DNA of 64,000 nucleotides from Hortaea werneckii (lineage: Eukaryota > Ascomycota > Dothideomycetes > Mycosphaerellales > Teratosphaeriaceae). The notes beneath the pieces were generated by a model that was not told the origin of the DNA, did not search any database, and was given only the letters and a program-made list of their open reading frames with translations. The translations under genes and the position numbers were made by a program. The stretch lies in the NCBI GenBank assembly GCA_037044905.1, contig JBAOKB010000020.1, forward strand, positions 1,860,001 to 1,924,000, given 5' to 3'. This document shows positions 33,169 to 44,750 of the stretch, piece after piece; within the stretch, counting starts at the first letter, position 1, and each line of letters begins with the position of its first letter.

Positions 33169-34789
33169 ATGCGCCACCAGGCGCTGCAGCATGTCTGTCT
33201 CACGTGCCGACACCAAGCACGAGCAGCTTCCACTTTGAGCAGAGCCAGCAAGCGATATGTCCAGATCAGTGCCACTCCCACCTCCACCGAGCCCACCCAG
33301 CGAGGCATAGAAGCCACCCAGACGGCTGCACCCCCAGGTAGGTAGCCCGTACCGCTTCATTCTCTACACCTGCCTCAGAGAGAAAGGAACATACAATACA
33401 CACATCCCCACACACCCACACAGAGCAAAGAAACGAACAACCATAGACTGATCCATCCACCCCCGGTAAGTAGACGCCCGCTTCGAAGTCCTCGGCACCC
33501 ACTCCAGCCTCCTATCCGCCTCCCTCTCCGCCTCGCAAAACCTCTACACCCGCAAGGGCACCCTAGTCGGCTTCAACGGGACCCCCGAAAACGCCCTCTC
33601 CACCCTCTCGCTGCTCGAGCCCTTCCGCCGCGGACCCCTCGCCATCCCCTTCCTCTACCAACGCCTGACGAGCACCACCCCATACACCGCCCTCCTCGCC
33701 CCGAAATCCCCCAACACCAGCCTCGTGGTCGTGCACCTCGACGGCCGCGTCGACTGGATCCTCGCCCAGCGCAACGCGCTCCAAGCCTGGACGGGCCCCT
33801 CGCTCGCCCTGCGACCCCAGCTCAACACGGCACTCAGCCCCGCCTACTGGGGCCAAACCCACACCACGGGCCGCGGCCTCCTAGCCCTGACCGGCCGAGG
33901 CCTCATTCACCAGATCTCCCTCAAGCAAGGGGAGGAGTATATCGTGCACCCGAGCCATGTGGTCGCGTATACCGCGGGTCCCTCGTCGCCTAGGCCGTAT
34001 AGGTTCAAGGCGACCAGTTTCCGGCTTCAGATCCCGGCGATCTCGAATTGGATACCGGATACCCGGTTCTTCCGCGTGATGAGGGAGAGTACTGCGTGGA
34101 GCTTGTTGAGCCGCGTGGCGTTTACTTTACGCACGTGGTCACGGAGAACGATTTGGGGGGATAGGGTGAGTCTTTCTTTTCTTTTTTTTCTTCTCCCTTT
34201 TTTCCTTCCTACCTTCGCTTCCAGTATAGGAATCATTTTTTCTCTTTCACTTTTTTTACAAAAAAAAAAAAAGAAGAAGAAGAAGAAGAAGACTTCTCGA
34301 GAACCTCCAACAAAAGAGGACAGAAGAGCATGATTTCTGGAACCGCGACTTCGGGCGCTCTTTCGAATTTTTTTTTTTTTCTCTTCCTTAACTCTCTCCC
34401 TTTCCCCTTTCCATCTTTCTTTTTATTCAATAAAGGAGAACAAAAGCTAACCTTTCCAATTCCAACAGCTCTTCCTCCACTTCACAGGCCCGACCCAGAT
34501 CCTCCTGCAATCCCGCGGCAACTCCCTCCGGGACTCCCTCTCCAACCGCGACGTCAACGAGATCGCGGATAGTCCGGCGGGATCGGCGGCGGCGGCTTTC
34601 CATCGCAAACCAGCTGCTACGACGACGACGAAGGGTCCAGGTGGTGATGTTGTCCACGATGCTGTGACTCCCGGCCCTGGCGCCCCGAGCGAGAAGGCGA
34701 GGGAGACGAAGTTGAGTTTTGCCACGGTCGGGCAGAAAGGTGAGGGGGTCCGGTGGGAGAAAGATGGGCAGGAGGGGAAGTCGTCGTGA
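33169..34789 (+). CDS. AIM24: AIM24 family mitochondrial protein
   Basis: Mitochondrial inner-membrane protein needed in yeast for respiratory growth and MICOS integrity; 393 residues, equal to the yeast length. Exons are 33169-33337, 33474-34165 and 34469-34789. The ATG at 33169 opens MRHQALQHVCLTCRHQARAA, a presequence. Core landmarks are ARFEVLGTHSSLLSASLSAS, QNLYTRKGTLVGFNG, GRGLLALTGRGLIHQ and LFLHFTGPTQILLQSRG. The second intron is 303 nt, long for this genome, and holds a poly-T, a 12 nt A run and a GAA repeat. The C-terminal tail (about 350-393) is low-complexity. Confidence 0.92.
34166..34468 (+). repeat. Simple-sequence-rich intron of AIM24
   Basis: Intron 2 contains T-rich runs, an A run at about 34260-34271 followed by about six GAA/AAG units to 34291, and a T run at 34370-34380. 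Splice ends are GTGAGT and CAACAG. Expansion by slippage is the likely reason for its length. Confidence 0.7.
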
Positions 34790-35974
34790 GGCCTGTTGAC
34801 GGGGTTTTTTCATGATGAGAAAAGTGGGAGACCGGGATCTCGGAGTTTCTCTAGGCTTTTCCCCTTTTCCCCCTCCCCCCCCCCGCGCCTCCTTGCTCAA
34901 ATGGACGGGAAGAGCGAGAGATTGTCAAGCGCTTCATATGATTCCATCGAGTGAGCGGGAGGAGGAAGTCTTCCCATCCCCCACCTTGTCCTCTCCTTGC
35001 GAAGTAAAGGTCCCCCGTGGAAGCGACTGCGAAGGACGAGAAAAAGCAATTATGGATATTGGAGCTCAAGATCTGGACGATGACCCGGAGCATCGGGGTG
35101 GGAAGGGGGTGGAAGGAAAAAGTAGATTTCTCGTTTTGTGGATGGATTACGGGAGGTACGCCCCCCTCACACGCATGGGAAGTGCGAAAACTGTACATTT
35201 TTCTTTTAAGGAGAAGAGGGAAAAGGATGAGAAAGATTGGCATGGCAAGCTGGAAGCTGTTCCCTCCTCCCCCTTTTTCAGGATGACTAGGAGCTGTATA
35301 AACGACGGAAAGGCCGTGTGTGTATCATATCCCCCTCACACCTCTGGGAAGGAGACCTTATGGTTTCTTTTGAACTCTTTTATTTTATGTCCCCCTCGAA
35401 ATTCTTTTTTTTTTTTTTTTGCGTCTTTCCTTCTTCTTCTACTTCTTCTACTTCTTCTTCTTCTTCTTCTCTTTTTTTTTTTCTTTTCTCCTAATCCCCC
35501 CTTCTCTTCTTTCCCCCTCACCTCTTCTGCCCTTCAAAATTACATCCTCGGATCAATAGACATTACAAGACACGCAGGAAGTCGAAAAGTATCCACTCCA
35601 TTGCAAGATGTTAGGGCAGAGTGTCTAGGATCACCAGTAGGCCATGTGAGGTCTGGAGGCTAGTCCCCGTTGCTGATCCGACCTCTGAAGTCTGACAACT
35701 ACAATAATTCGACTTGAGTGGCACTTTCAATGGTCGTTGGATCACGGCCACGATCACGGCCATTGGAGAAAGTTTCTCGTGAACAGGAAGGGAAGACAAG
35801 ACGATCAAGGAAAGAGACACGGAAGGAGATCACATGTAGGTGTTCGGAAGATTTTTGGAAAAGGCCGAAATGTTGCGTCGTTTGAAGAGCTATCTAAGAT
35901 GACTGCCCTCCAAAAGTTCTTTGTCCCCATCGCGCATTATCATTCCGGGAGACCTTTTCCGCGTCGTGATACGT
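34790..35974. other. Convergent intergenic region with poly-T and TTC repeats
   Basis: About 1.2 kb between AIM24 and the ubiquitin-eS31 gene. A 17 nt T run at about 35404-35420 is followed by CTT/TTC repeats to about 35470 and another T run. An open frame of 283 codons across it translates mainly simple sequence and is not accepted as a gene. Confidence 0.5.
35404..35490. repeat. Poly-T plus TTC/TAC microsatellite
   Basis: T17 run, then about 15 trinucleotide units mostly TTC with TAC interruptions, then T/C run. Purine-pyrimidine strand asymmetry is complete over roughly 80 nt. Confidence 0.8.
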
Positions 35975-36585
35975 CTATTTCGGGTCGTCAAAGACGTAGG
36001 TAAGGTGGCAGCGACCGCAGTATTGACGGTTGTGCATGGCAGCCATGAAGATACCAGCACCGCACTAGAGGATACACGTTAGTATAAGAAATGCAGAGCA
36101 AAGACTGCTCACCCCCAAAAGGGTGTGAGAGAAAAGAACTTACGGTCTCGTTGGGGCACTCCCTCCGCAGACGCTCAATCTTGCCGTCACCGTCGACCTT
36201 GTAGTACTTAAGCACCGCGAGCTTGGTCTTCTTGCGCTTGTGCTTGATCTTCTTGGGCGTGGTGTACACCTTCTTCTTACGCTTCTTGGCCATACCACCG
36301 CGCAGGCGCAGGACCAAGTGCAGGGTCGACTCCTTCTGGATGTTGTAGTCCGACAGGGTCCGGCCGTCCTCGAGCTGCTTGCCGGCGAAGATCAAGCGCT
36401 GCTGGTCCGGCGGGATGCCCTCCTTGTCTTGGATCTTGCTCTTGACATTGTCGATGGTGTCCGAGGACTCCACCTCAAGGGTGATGGTCTTGCCCGTGAG
36501 GGTCTTGACGAAGCTGCAGGCGGCCGTGTTAGTATCATCGTGCGGTGAGTAGTTGCATGTCGTGGTAGTGAACGTACATCTGCAT
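35975..36585 (-). CDS. UBI3: Ubiquitin-ribosomal protein eS31 (S27a) fusion
   Basis: 155 residues: one ubiquitin unit (1-76, ending LRLRGG) fused to the small-subunit protein eS31 (77-155). Exons run 36585-36578, 36513-36144 and 36064-35975. The first exon is an 8 nt coding mini-exon (ATG CAG AT) and the first intron carries a perfect TACTAAC branch site. The eS31 half has the Lys-rich start KKRKKKVYTTPKK and the zinc-binding Cys set in ECPNE, TCGAG and YCGRCH. Ubiquitin is cleaved off after translation. The ubiquitin part differs from the animal form by a few conservative changes (for example SSDTIDN). Shares a promoter region with RPA190. Confidence 0.98.
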
Positions 36586-37139
36586 CTTCGTAGGTTGAGC
36601 GACTCCTCAGGATGCTTCCCTCTTCAGAATCGATGGAGGAGAGAAGAGGGAAAAGTTCAGATAGAGGTAGCCGAACTTGGAGGTGCAATTGCGAGCCGTG
36701 GTGGGTTCTTGGTCTTGGCGGCAGGTGAGCCGAGACTGGTTCTCTTCACGTGATTCCAATGCGCCAGTTCGCTTGGTCAATGGAACTGATTAAGAAGCCG
36801 GCGTGAACTTTCACGTCCAACCATGAAAGTCACAATTTATCCCCATCAATTACAATAAAATCTCATCAAACCTCACGCGCAATGCTCACTCTTCCCCAAG
36901 CCAGCAGGACTTCCGGAAGACGGGAAAAAAGGCTCCACCAAAAAGTTTCAAGCTACTGCTATCGTCTCTTCTCTATCGCTCTGCGTCTCCAAAAGTCTCT
37001 ATTTTCCTACCTATCTACCCACCCATGCCTCATCATTGTGTGTAAGACGCACCCCGGCGCTGCGCATGGTCGCCTACGCCGTACAATCTACCAACTAAAA
37101 GAAAAGAAAACCTCATCTTAATAACTACTGTCGCCCACC
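36586..37139. promoter_or_regulatory. Divergent promoter UBI3 / RPA190
   Basis: The 554 nt between the start codons of UBI3 and RPA190. It holds a TCACGTGA palindrome at 36746-36753 (161 nt from the UBI3 ATG), a CCAAT at about 36755-36759, and T/C-rich stretches nearer RPA190. Joint control of ribosomal protein and rRNA synthesis is inferred. Confidence 0.6.
36746..36753. promoter_or_regulatory. TCACGTGA palindrome in UBI3/RPA190 promoter
   Basis: Same octamer as upstream of the uL15 gene at 8393-8400. CACGTG is the core bound by Cbf1-like bHLH proteins, which are known to control ribosomal protein genes in some ascomycete yeasts. Assignment here is inference. Confidence 0.45.
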
Positions 37140-40100
37140 ATGAACATCTCCGCCCCAGTCTCCAACCAATTGACCTCCGTCTCTTTCACCCATCTCACCT
37201 CGACCGACATCCACGCGCTCTCCGCCCGCCGCATCACCTCCTCCACCACCCTCGACACCCTTCTCAACCCCATCCCCGGCGGCCTGTATACCCCCGAGCT
37301 CGGCCAGTTCGGTGACAATGCCTGCGCGACTTGCGGTCTCAAGAATCCTCAGTGTCCCGGCCACTGCGGACACATTGAGATGCCCGTGCCATGTTATCAT
37401 CCCACCTTTCTTGACCAAGTCTTGCGCCTCGTGCGCGCGAGCTGTGTCTACTGCTACCGGCTGAAGATGGGCCGGGTAGCCGTCCACCGGTTTGGGGCGA
37501 AGCTGCGCTTAGTCGAATGCGGCCTGATACAGGAGTTGAGAGAGCTGGACGAGATTACAGCGAGTAGCGCGACGTCGAAAGACATCGCAGCGGAAAGCGG
37601 GAGTGAGGACGAGGAGAGTGGGGAGGAAGGCGATTCGGAAGCCAAGGGTCTAATCGACCAACGCGAACGATTCGTGAAGAGTGCCATTGCGCGCGCGAGG
37701 AAAGAGGACCGTTTGAGCACTCAAAAGACTGAAGCGACGACCAATGCGCGACGGGCGATTATTAGCGAGTTTATGGGGAGCATCACCAAGGGCAAGAAAT
37801 GCAACAACTGCAAGGGCATCAATCACAGCTACCGGAAGGATCGGTTCGTAAAGATTTTCCGCAAGCCGTTGTCTGAGAAGGATCGCTATGCGATGATCCA
37901 GAGTGGTCATAAGGCGAAGGACCCCATTATTGAGCTGCGCAAGAAGCAGAGAGCGGAGCGTAGCCGGAAGAGGAAGCGGGATGAAAAGGATGAGGGGATT
38001 GTGGCGGACATTGTGGGCGAAGAGGAAGAAGAGCCGAGGAAGAGGAAGGGGACGACGTCAACATGGATGAAGAAAGCGAAGGTGAGATTGAGATTGCAGG
38101 CGGTGATATGGTGGCCGATGCTGCGGGCGAGGCGACGAAAAAGAAGACGGCAAAGGACCAGGAAGAATATCTCAACCCATCACGCATCCACGCCCAGCTC
38201 ACAGCTCTATTCGAGCGTGAGCAACCTATCCTCTCTGCCGTCTACGGCCACAACCGCCAAAGCAACAAAGCGGCCGCTCCCTTAACGCCAGACATGTTTT
38301 TCCTCAAGGACATCCTCGTCCCACCGAACCGCTATCGCCCAGAAGCTCGTACGGGCTCCAACGAGATTGCCGAAGCTCAAGAGAACACCCTCTACAAGAA
38401 CATCCTCACCGCTTGCGACAATCTCAACTCCATCCAACGTGAGCTCTCCGGCAAAGAATCCCGTGACTCTCGCTACCGTGCGCGAACCTACGGCGACTTT
38501 GAAACAACCTGGATCACCCTCCAAGATGCCGTCAACTCCCTCATCGACCGTGACCGTAACCCTGTCCAAGGCGCGGCTGCCAAGCGGAATCCCGAGGGTA
38601 TCAAGCAGAAGCTCGAGAAGAAGGAAGGCATGTTCCGAAAATACATGATGGGTAAACGAGTCAACTTTGCCGCTCGAACTGTCATCTCTCCTGATCCGAA
38701 CATCGAAACGAACGAGATCGGTGTCCCACCAGTCTTCGCAGTCAAGCTCACCTACCCAGAGCCGGTCACCTCATGGAACGTCGAGGAACTGCAAGAAGCC
38801 GTTAGAAACGGCCCTTTCGTCTGGCCAGGTGCGGTTGCCATCGAGAGCGAGACAGGCCAAGTGATCAACCTCGAACGCAAAAACGCCGAAGAGCGTACAG
38901 CGCTGGCCAACCAACTCCTCGCCCCATCTTCCACCATCGGCGCCGCCGGCACACGAGGCACCCGCAACAAGAAGGTCCATCGTCACCTAAACAACGGCGA
39001 CATCGTCATCATGAACCGTCAACCCACCCTCCACAAACCCTCCATGATGTGCCACCGTGCCCGCGTGTTACCCGGCGAGAAAACCCTTCGGATGCACTAC
39101 GCCAATTGCAACACTTACAATGCCGACTTCGACGGTGACGAGATGAACTTGCATTTCCCGCAGAACGAGCTCGCACGTTCCGAAGCCCTGAGCATCGCCG
39201 ATACCGACCATCAATACCTCTCCTCCACAGCTGGCAACCCCCTGCGAGGTCTCATCCAGGACCACGTCTCCATGGGCGTCGCCCTCACCAGCCGTGACAC
39301 GCTTTTCGAGCGCGGCGAGTACATGCAACTGCTCTACTCGGCCCTCCGGCCCGAACATGGCCATTGCGCTCAAGGCCGTATCGTTACCGTGCCCCCGGCC
39401 ATCTTCAAGCCTAAGATGCTCTGGACTGGTAAGCAGGTCGTTACGTCCGTCCTCAAGAACCTTATCCAAGAAGGCTACGAGGGTCTGACCATGTCTGGGA
39501 AAAGCACGACGGACCCGAATCTCTGGGGTCTCGCTGGTGCCAAAGAAGAAGGTGTGGTTGTGTTCAGGGATGGATATCTCTGTCAGGGTATTTTGGACAA
39601 GAAGCAAATCGGTCCCTCAAGTGGTGGTTTCGTCAACGCTGTCTATGAAGTCTATGGACATACGGTCGCAGGGAGACTGTTGAGTGTTATGGGACGCTTG
39701 CTGACCAGGTTGGAGAATATGAGGGCGTTTTCTTGCGGTGTGGAGGATCTAATCTTCACCCGTGAGGGCGAGGAGAAGCGAAGGGATGCCCTCCAGGGAG
39801 CGGAGACGCTGGGTACGCGGGTTGCGGCCAAGTATGTGGGTCTTGTTGATGGGGAGGAGAAGGAGGAAGAGAAGGAGTTGGTGGTGGACCCTGTCGAGTT
39901 GAGGAAGAGGATGGAAGGCGTGCTACGTGAGGAGGAACAGCAAGCCGGGCTGGACTCCCTGATGAACAGCACCACGGCCAAGGAGTTGAGCTCGCTCGTG
40001 ACCAACTCCTGTCTGCCGACTGCCCTCGTCAGGGCCTTCCCCGCCAACCAGATGCAGGCTATGACTTCCTCCGGTGCCAAGGGTTCCAAAGTCAACGCCA

Positions 40101-42415
40101 ACCAGATCTCCTGTAACCTGGGCCAGCAGGTCCTGGAAGGTCGCCGTGTCCCCGTCATGGTTTCCGGCAAGACCCTCCCCTGCTTCAAGCCCTTCGAGCC
40201 CAGTGTCAGAGCCGGTGGGTATATTGTTGATCGCTTCTTGACTGGTGTTCGCCCTCAGGAGTACTTCTTCCACGCTATGGCTGGACGTGAGGGTCTTATT
40301 GATACCGCAGTCAAGACGTCGCGTTCCGGGTACCTCCAGCGTTGTTTGATCAAGGGTATGGAGGGCCTCAAGGTCGAATACGATTCCTCGGTCCGCGATG
40401 CCGACGGCTCCGTTATTCAATTCCTCTACGGCGAGGACGGCCTCGACGTTGCCAAGTCCAAGTACCTTTCCGACTTCAAGTTCGCGGCGGAGAATCTGCC
40501 CAGTTTGCTCGGTGGCTTGGGAGTCCGAGGGGATTTCGACAAGGTCATTTCCCACGAGGCGAGCGAGTATATGAAGCAGGCCGAGAAGGCGTACAGGAAG
40601 TCTGGCGATCTGGGCGCCAGTGATCCGGCGCTATCACTCTACAGCCCCAGTCGCTACGCGGGCAGTATGAGCGAGAGCGTCTATGCTGCTGCGAGGAAAT
40701 ATGTGGATGAGAATCCGGATAAGGTGATCCGGAACAAGAAGAAGGGCATTGAAGGCGCAAGGGGTGTCACCAAGACCAACTTCAACGCTATCTTGGACCT
40801 GAGGTACCTCAAGAGCGTCGTCGAGGCAGGCGAAGCGGTGGGTGTCGTGGCCGGACAGTCCGTCGGCGAACCCAGTACCCAGATGACGCTCAACACTTTC
40901 CACTTGGCGGGTCACAGCGCGAAGAACGTGACTCTGGGTATTCCGCGTCTGCGTGAGATTGTCATGACCGCTGCCAAGAACATCGCGACTCCTACCATGA
41001 CTCTCCGTTTGATCGAGGAGATGAGCACAGATGAGGCTAAGAAGTTCGCCAAGGGTATCAGTAAGCTTGCTCTCTCTGAGATTCTGGACAAGGTCACCGT
41101 TACGGAGACGGTGGGCAAGGGAACTGCCTACACCGAGGCCAAGAAGTATCAGATCCGGTTGGACTTCTTCCCGAGCAAGGAGTACATGAAGGAGTACGCT
41201 ATCACGGTGGAGGATGTTGTGAGCACGATCGAACATCGGTTGTTGCCCCGTCTGCAGGCTATGACGAGGAAGGAGCTGAAGAAGAGAGGGGATGAGAAGA
41301 GTGTGAAGGCTGGGGATAAGGCTAAGGCTAGTGATGCTATGCCGGAGATTGGAAAGAGTGCTGGTGCTACGGAGCAGGAGTCTGGAAGGCCCGAGGGCGA
41401 CGCCGAAGGTGGCGACGACGATAGTGATGCTGAGGGGGATGATGACGCGACGAGGGACAAGGCCAAGTCGAATCGCCAGCAGGCTGGGTACGAAGCTTAT
41501 GAAGACGAGGAGGAGAATATGCTCGCTGCGAGGAACCAGAGGGAAGACGAGGTTGAGGAGCCTGAAGATGAAGGGTTCGGCGGGAGCAACAAGGGAAGTC
41601 CAGAGCCGGACAGCAGCGAGGATGAAGAGGACGCAGCAGACGAAAGAAAAGCGCGGCGCAGCGCTGCCAAAGACCGTGAGAATCGGATCAAAACCGACCG
41701 CAAGACCAACGACATCGTCAAGTTCGCCTTCGACGACATCTCCGGCGACAGCTGCACCTTCACCCTCGAATACGACTCCGCCACGGCCAAAATCCTCATG
41801 CTGCACCTCGTCGAGAACGCGGCGCGCAGCTCGCTCATCCAATCCGTACCCGGCATCTCCGGCGCCATGCTCGACACCGCCGCGACGGAAGAAGCAAAGG
41901 GGACCCCGATCCTGGCCGCCTCCGGCGTCAACCTCCCCGCCATGTGGGACTACCAGCACATCATCAACCCGCACCACCTGTACACCAACTCGGTCTACGA
42001 CATCCTGACCCACTACGGCGTCGAAGCCGCCCGCGCCTCCATCGTCCTCGAGCTGCAGTCCGTCTTCGGCGGCCACGGCATCTCCGTCGATCCCCGCCAC
42101 CTCACCCTCATCGCCGACTACATGACCCGCGACGGCGGCTATCAGGCTTTCAGCCGTATGGGTTATCGTGGGAATGCTTCGCCCTTTATGAAGATGAGTT
42201 TCGAGACTACCGTCGGTTTCCTCCGCGATGCCGTTACGGAGGGGGATTGGGACGATCTGACGAATCCCTCTGCCCGGATTGTGACGGGTCGGTTGGGCAA
42301 GATTGGTACGGGTGGGTTCGATGTCTTTTTGCCCGTGAGGAATGGAGAGAGTGGTGGGGAGACGAGGGAGGTTGTTGAGGAGGATGGGGACGGGGATGTT
42401 GAGATGGAGGGTTGA
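37140..42415 (+). CDS. RPA190: DNA-directed RNA polymerase I largest subunit (A190), apparent 1-nt frameshift
   Basis: Catalytic subunit of RNA polymerase I, which makes pre-rRNA in the nucleolus; about 1758 residues once the frame is bridged. N-terminal zinc site: CATCGLKNPQCPGHCGHIE. The active-site loop NADFDGDEMNLHFPQ, bearing the three Asp that hold catalytic magnesium, is intact, as is the bridge/trigger region SVGEPSTQMTLNTFHLAG. A long acidic insert lies at about nt 41300-41680. The frame changes once: the first open frame runs 37140 to beyond 38050, and the second carries everything from about 38050 to the stop. Both read an acidic linker at the join, and one extra G in the GGGG run at 38048-38051 would connect them. 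No credible intron is there. An indel error is likely because this gene is single-copy and essential. Confidence 0.95.
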
Positions 42416-43022
42416 AAATCGTCGTTTGTTTCGGGTTGTCTATCAAGTGATCTTGTAGGAAGGAGGAGGAGATGAGAGACAGAGGGGTTTTGTTTCGGAT
42501 CGTCTGAAAATGGGAGGCGTTTGGTTTTGGTGGATTTGGGTCGATGGAGCGAGTGATTGAAATTCTATATATATGTGTGCAATAAATCTAGTTACTTGAG
42601 TGTGTCTTTCTCTTTTCTACTTTCCGAATAAATGCCAGAGAGAAGTGGGATGGGAGGTGTGTACTATCGGTCTTTTCCGCCGCCCTCAGGCTTACAAGGC
42701 CGCTTCACAGCCAACGAAATCTCGAGCAGTTACATGTTATCGGTCTCAGGCTAAGATGAAACCTATGGACATGTGTCTCCGTAGTATAGAGGCTGTGCTC
42801 AGGCAAAGGCAGCGTGATTGTGTAAGATCAACTAAGTAGTGAGTGTGTGTTACGACAGGGAATAGGATAAAAGACCGGAGAACCTTCAAAAGCTGCACAA
42901 AAGACGCAGCAAGAAGCACAGGAAGTGCATGTGACGAAACTATATACTGTGGCGAGACAGATAAAGACGCGCACGCAACCTCAGAAAGCTCCTTGCCTTT
43001 CAAACTATCCGCAAGGAACACC
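42416..43022. other. Convergent intergenic region
   Basis: 3' flank of RPA190 and of the GH131 gene. An open frame continues out of the GH131 gene into this region, down to 42746, but encodes no recognisable domain. Confidence 0.4.
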
Positions 43023-44296
43023 TCAAGCATCGACATACACGTACTTGATCTCGCACTGCTTCTCTCCAGCCGAGGTCGAGGTCGACAGGGAGAGGTCGAG
43101 ATCGTCTGGGTTGGCATGCTAGAAGAGCGGGTAGAGGAGCCTTCGGTGCGACTTGATGAGGACGCCACGGTAGTCGTAGCCGCTGAGCTGGTTGCAGGAG
43201 CAAAAACCGCTTCACTGGACATTTGGCTCACAGAGGAGACAGATGAGATCGAGATGCCCGTTGCCGTAGTTGGGGCAGAAGCTGCAGGCTGGATCGCATT
43301 GCTAGACGATGAAACCAACCCAGCCAGCACGGAGCTGGACGAGGGCTTGACCTGGGTCTGGAAAGTAGTCTGAGCAGCGGTCGTGGAAGACCCTTTCATC
43401 TGAGTCGTTGATGAGACGCCGCTCTGCGCACCGGCAGCAGCCTTCGAGCCAGACGAACCACCCGGACCCGAGACGCTCTTCGTCAGGTCCCCGCTCTCGA
43501 TATAAACGCCTGAGAAATTCCAGTCTTCAGCGCCTTCTGAGCTCCCACCGCCCGACTGCAGACGCAAGACACCAAGATGCCAATCGGCGCCGTTGGAAGA
43601 AGCGTCCACGGAGACGTCTTCAACAGTGAGCTCCAAGTCATCCGCTCCAGTCGAGTGGTAGAAAGCAACAGTCCCCGCGTCGAAGTCGATACCGTATGCA
43701 ATGTTATGCCACACACCCGCTTCAAAGGTGACGTCCCATTGGCTCTCCCCGCTGGCATACCATCGCAACTGCTTGTCCGCAGTGCCTTGTGCGCCGGAGA
43801 TGAGACCATACTTCATCTCCGTGAAGTGCGACTCGAAGAAGCAGACCTGGTGCTCCTGAGAGGCCGACGGGGGGTTTGTCCCGGTATGCTGCATGGAGAA
43901 ATGGTAGAACACTTTGCCCTTGTTGATGGCGGCATGCGTCTGGGGGATCAGCTCCGTGCGTAGCATACTGTCGCCGTTCCAGGTAGCTGTGTCGTCGATG
44001 GTGACTTGGATGCCGTTGGAATTGCTGTCGGCTGGGTTCTTGTAGTCAGAGCCAACGTTGACATAATCGCTTGTAGGCCCATCGCCATGGATGTAGTATC
44101 TATGCCCATTAGTATTCCGCCTCTACGCACCCAGGTCCAGTGTGGTCACTTACTGGTATGGCCCGACGGCGTTCGACCAGGACCAGTCGTCCAGGAAAGC
44201 ACTGGAACTATACTCGTTTAATCTGCCGTCCCAAAGGATGTTTCCAGCAGAGACACTGCCAACCAGGGCCACCAGAGCAGATGTAGAAGTGAACAT
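43023..44296 (-). CDS. Secreted GH131 beta-glucanase with Ser/Thr-rich tail
   Basis: Glycoside hydrolase family 131 enzyme, acting on beta-1,3/1,6- and beta-1,4-glucans outside the cell. Exon 1 (44296-44154) gives a signal peptide (MFTSTSALVALVGSVSA) and NILWDGRLNEYSSSAF; a 54 nt intron (GTAAGT, CATAG) leads to exon 2 from 44099. Conserved blocks include YYIHGDGPTSDYVNVGSDYK, SMLRTELIPQT, VFYHFSMQHT, HQVCFFESHFTEMKYG and WHNIAYGIDF. A Ser/Thr linker follows. The end is uncertain: either a 50 nt intron (43168-43119, weak donor GTGGCG) or one missing C in the CCC near 43108 leads to a tail ending QCEIKYVYVDA at 43023. Unspliced and unshifted, the frame runs to 42746. Confidence 0.85.
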
Positions 44297-44750
44297 TTTC
44301 AAACGAAAGGACGCGCCAAGGTCAACTTGCGCTGTAGCAGAAAAGAAGAAAGAGTTGAACTGGTATGTGACAAGTGTAAAAAGCTTGGAGGTGCTTACAA
44401 TGTGCCAAAGAACTGGGCAGCAGCTTTCTATACAATATCTCTCTTAGCGAGGTCTGCAAGCGCCCACTAATACTCAAACGATGGTGGATGTCGTGTGGCA
44501 CGTCGTATAAACGGTATATTAAAGTCAGGACAGCCTATATCCTGCTTGGCACTGTATTTGTAGCTAAGCATATCAATCTGAAACTCGGTTAATTCGAGCT
44601 GTGCACGTGACCGAATGGTAGATCACAATGCTTGGCGTCTGACTATAAGGCCCATTCACCTGCTCTTCCAATCGTATGTTGTCGAAATGGGAGTGTCATT
44701 CAAAGGCATTGCAATGTGTTGGTAGCTGCTGCTGGAGGCACGACAACTTT
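44297..44750. other. Intergenic region
   Basis: Promoter of the GH131 gene and 3' flank of RAD3. A GCACGTGA E-box-like element is at about 44603. Nothing else seen. Confidence 0.4.

Noticed and set aside
34812..35663. 283-codon open frame after AIM24
   Set aside because: Translates poly-T and TTC repeats; low-complexity composition without domain.
37994..38110. Possible intron explaining the RPA190 frame change
   Set aside because: Available GT..AG pairs give an 18 nt or purine-only intron without branch site; both frames remain protein-like at the join.
40634..42100. 488-codon open frame antisense to RPA190
   Set aside because: Arises from GC-rich third-position use in the sense strand; no ATG-led domain or splice structure.
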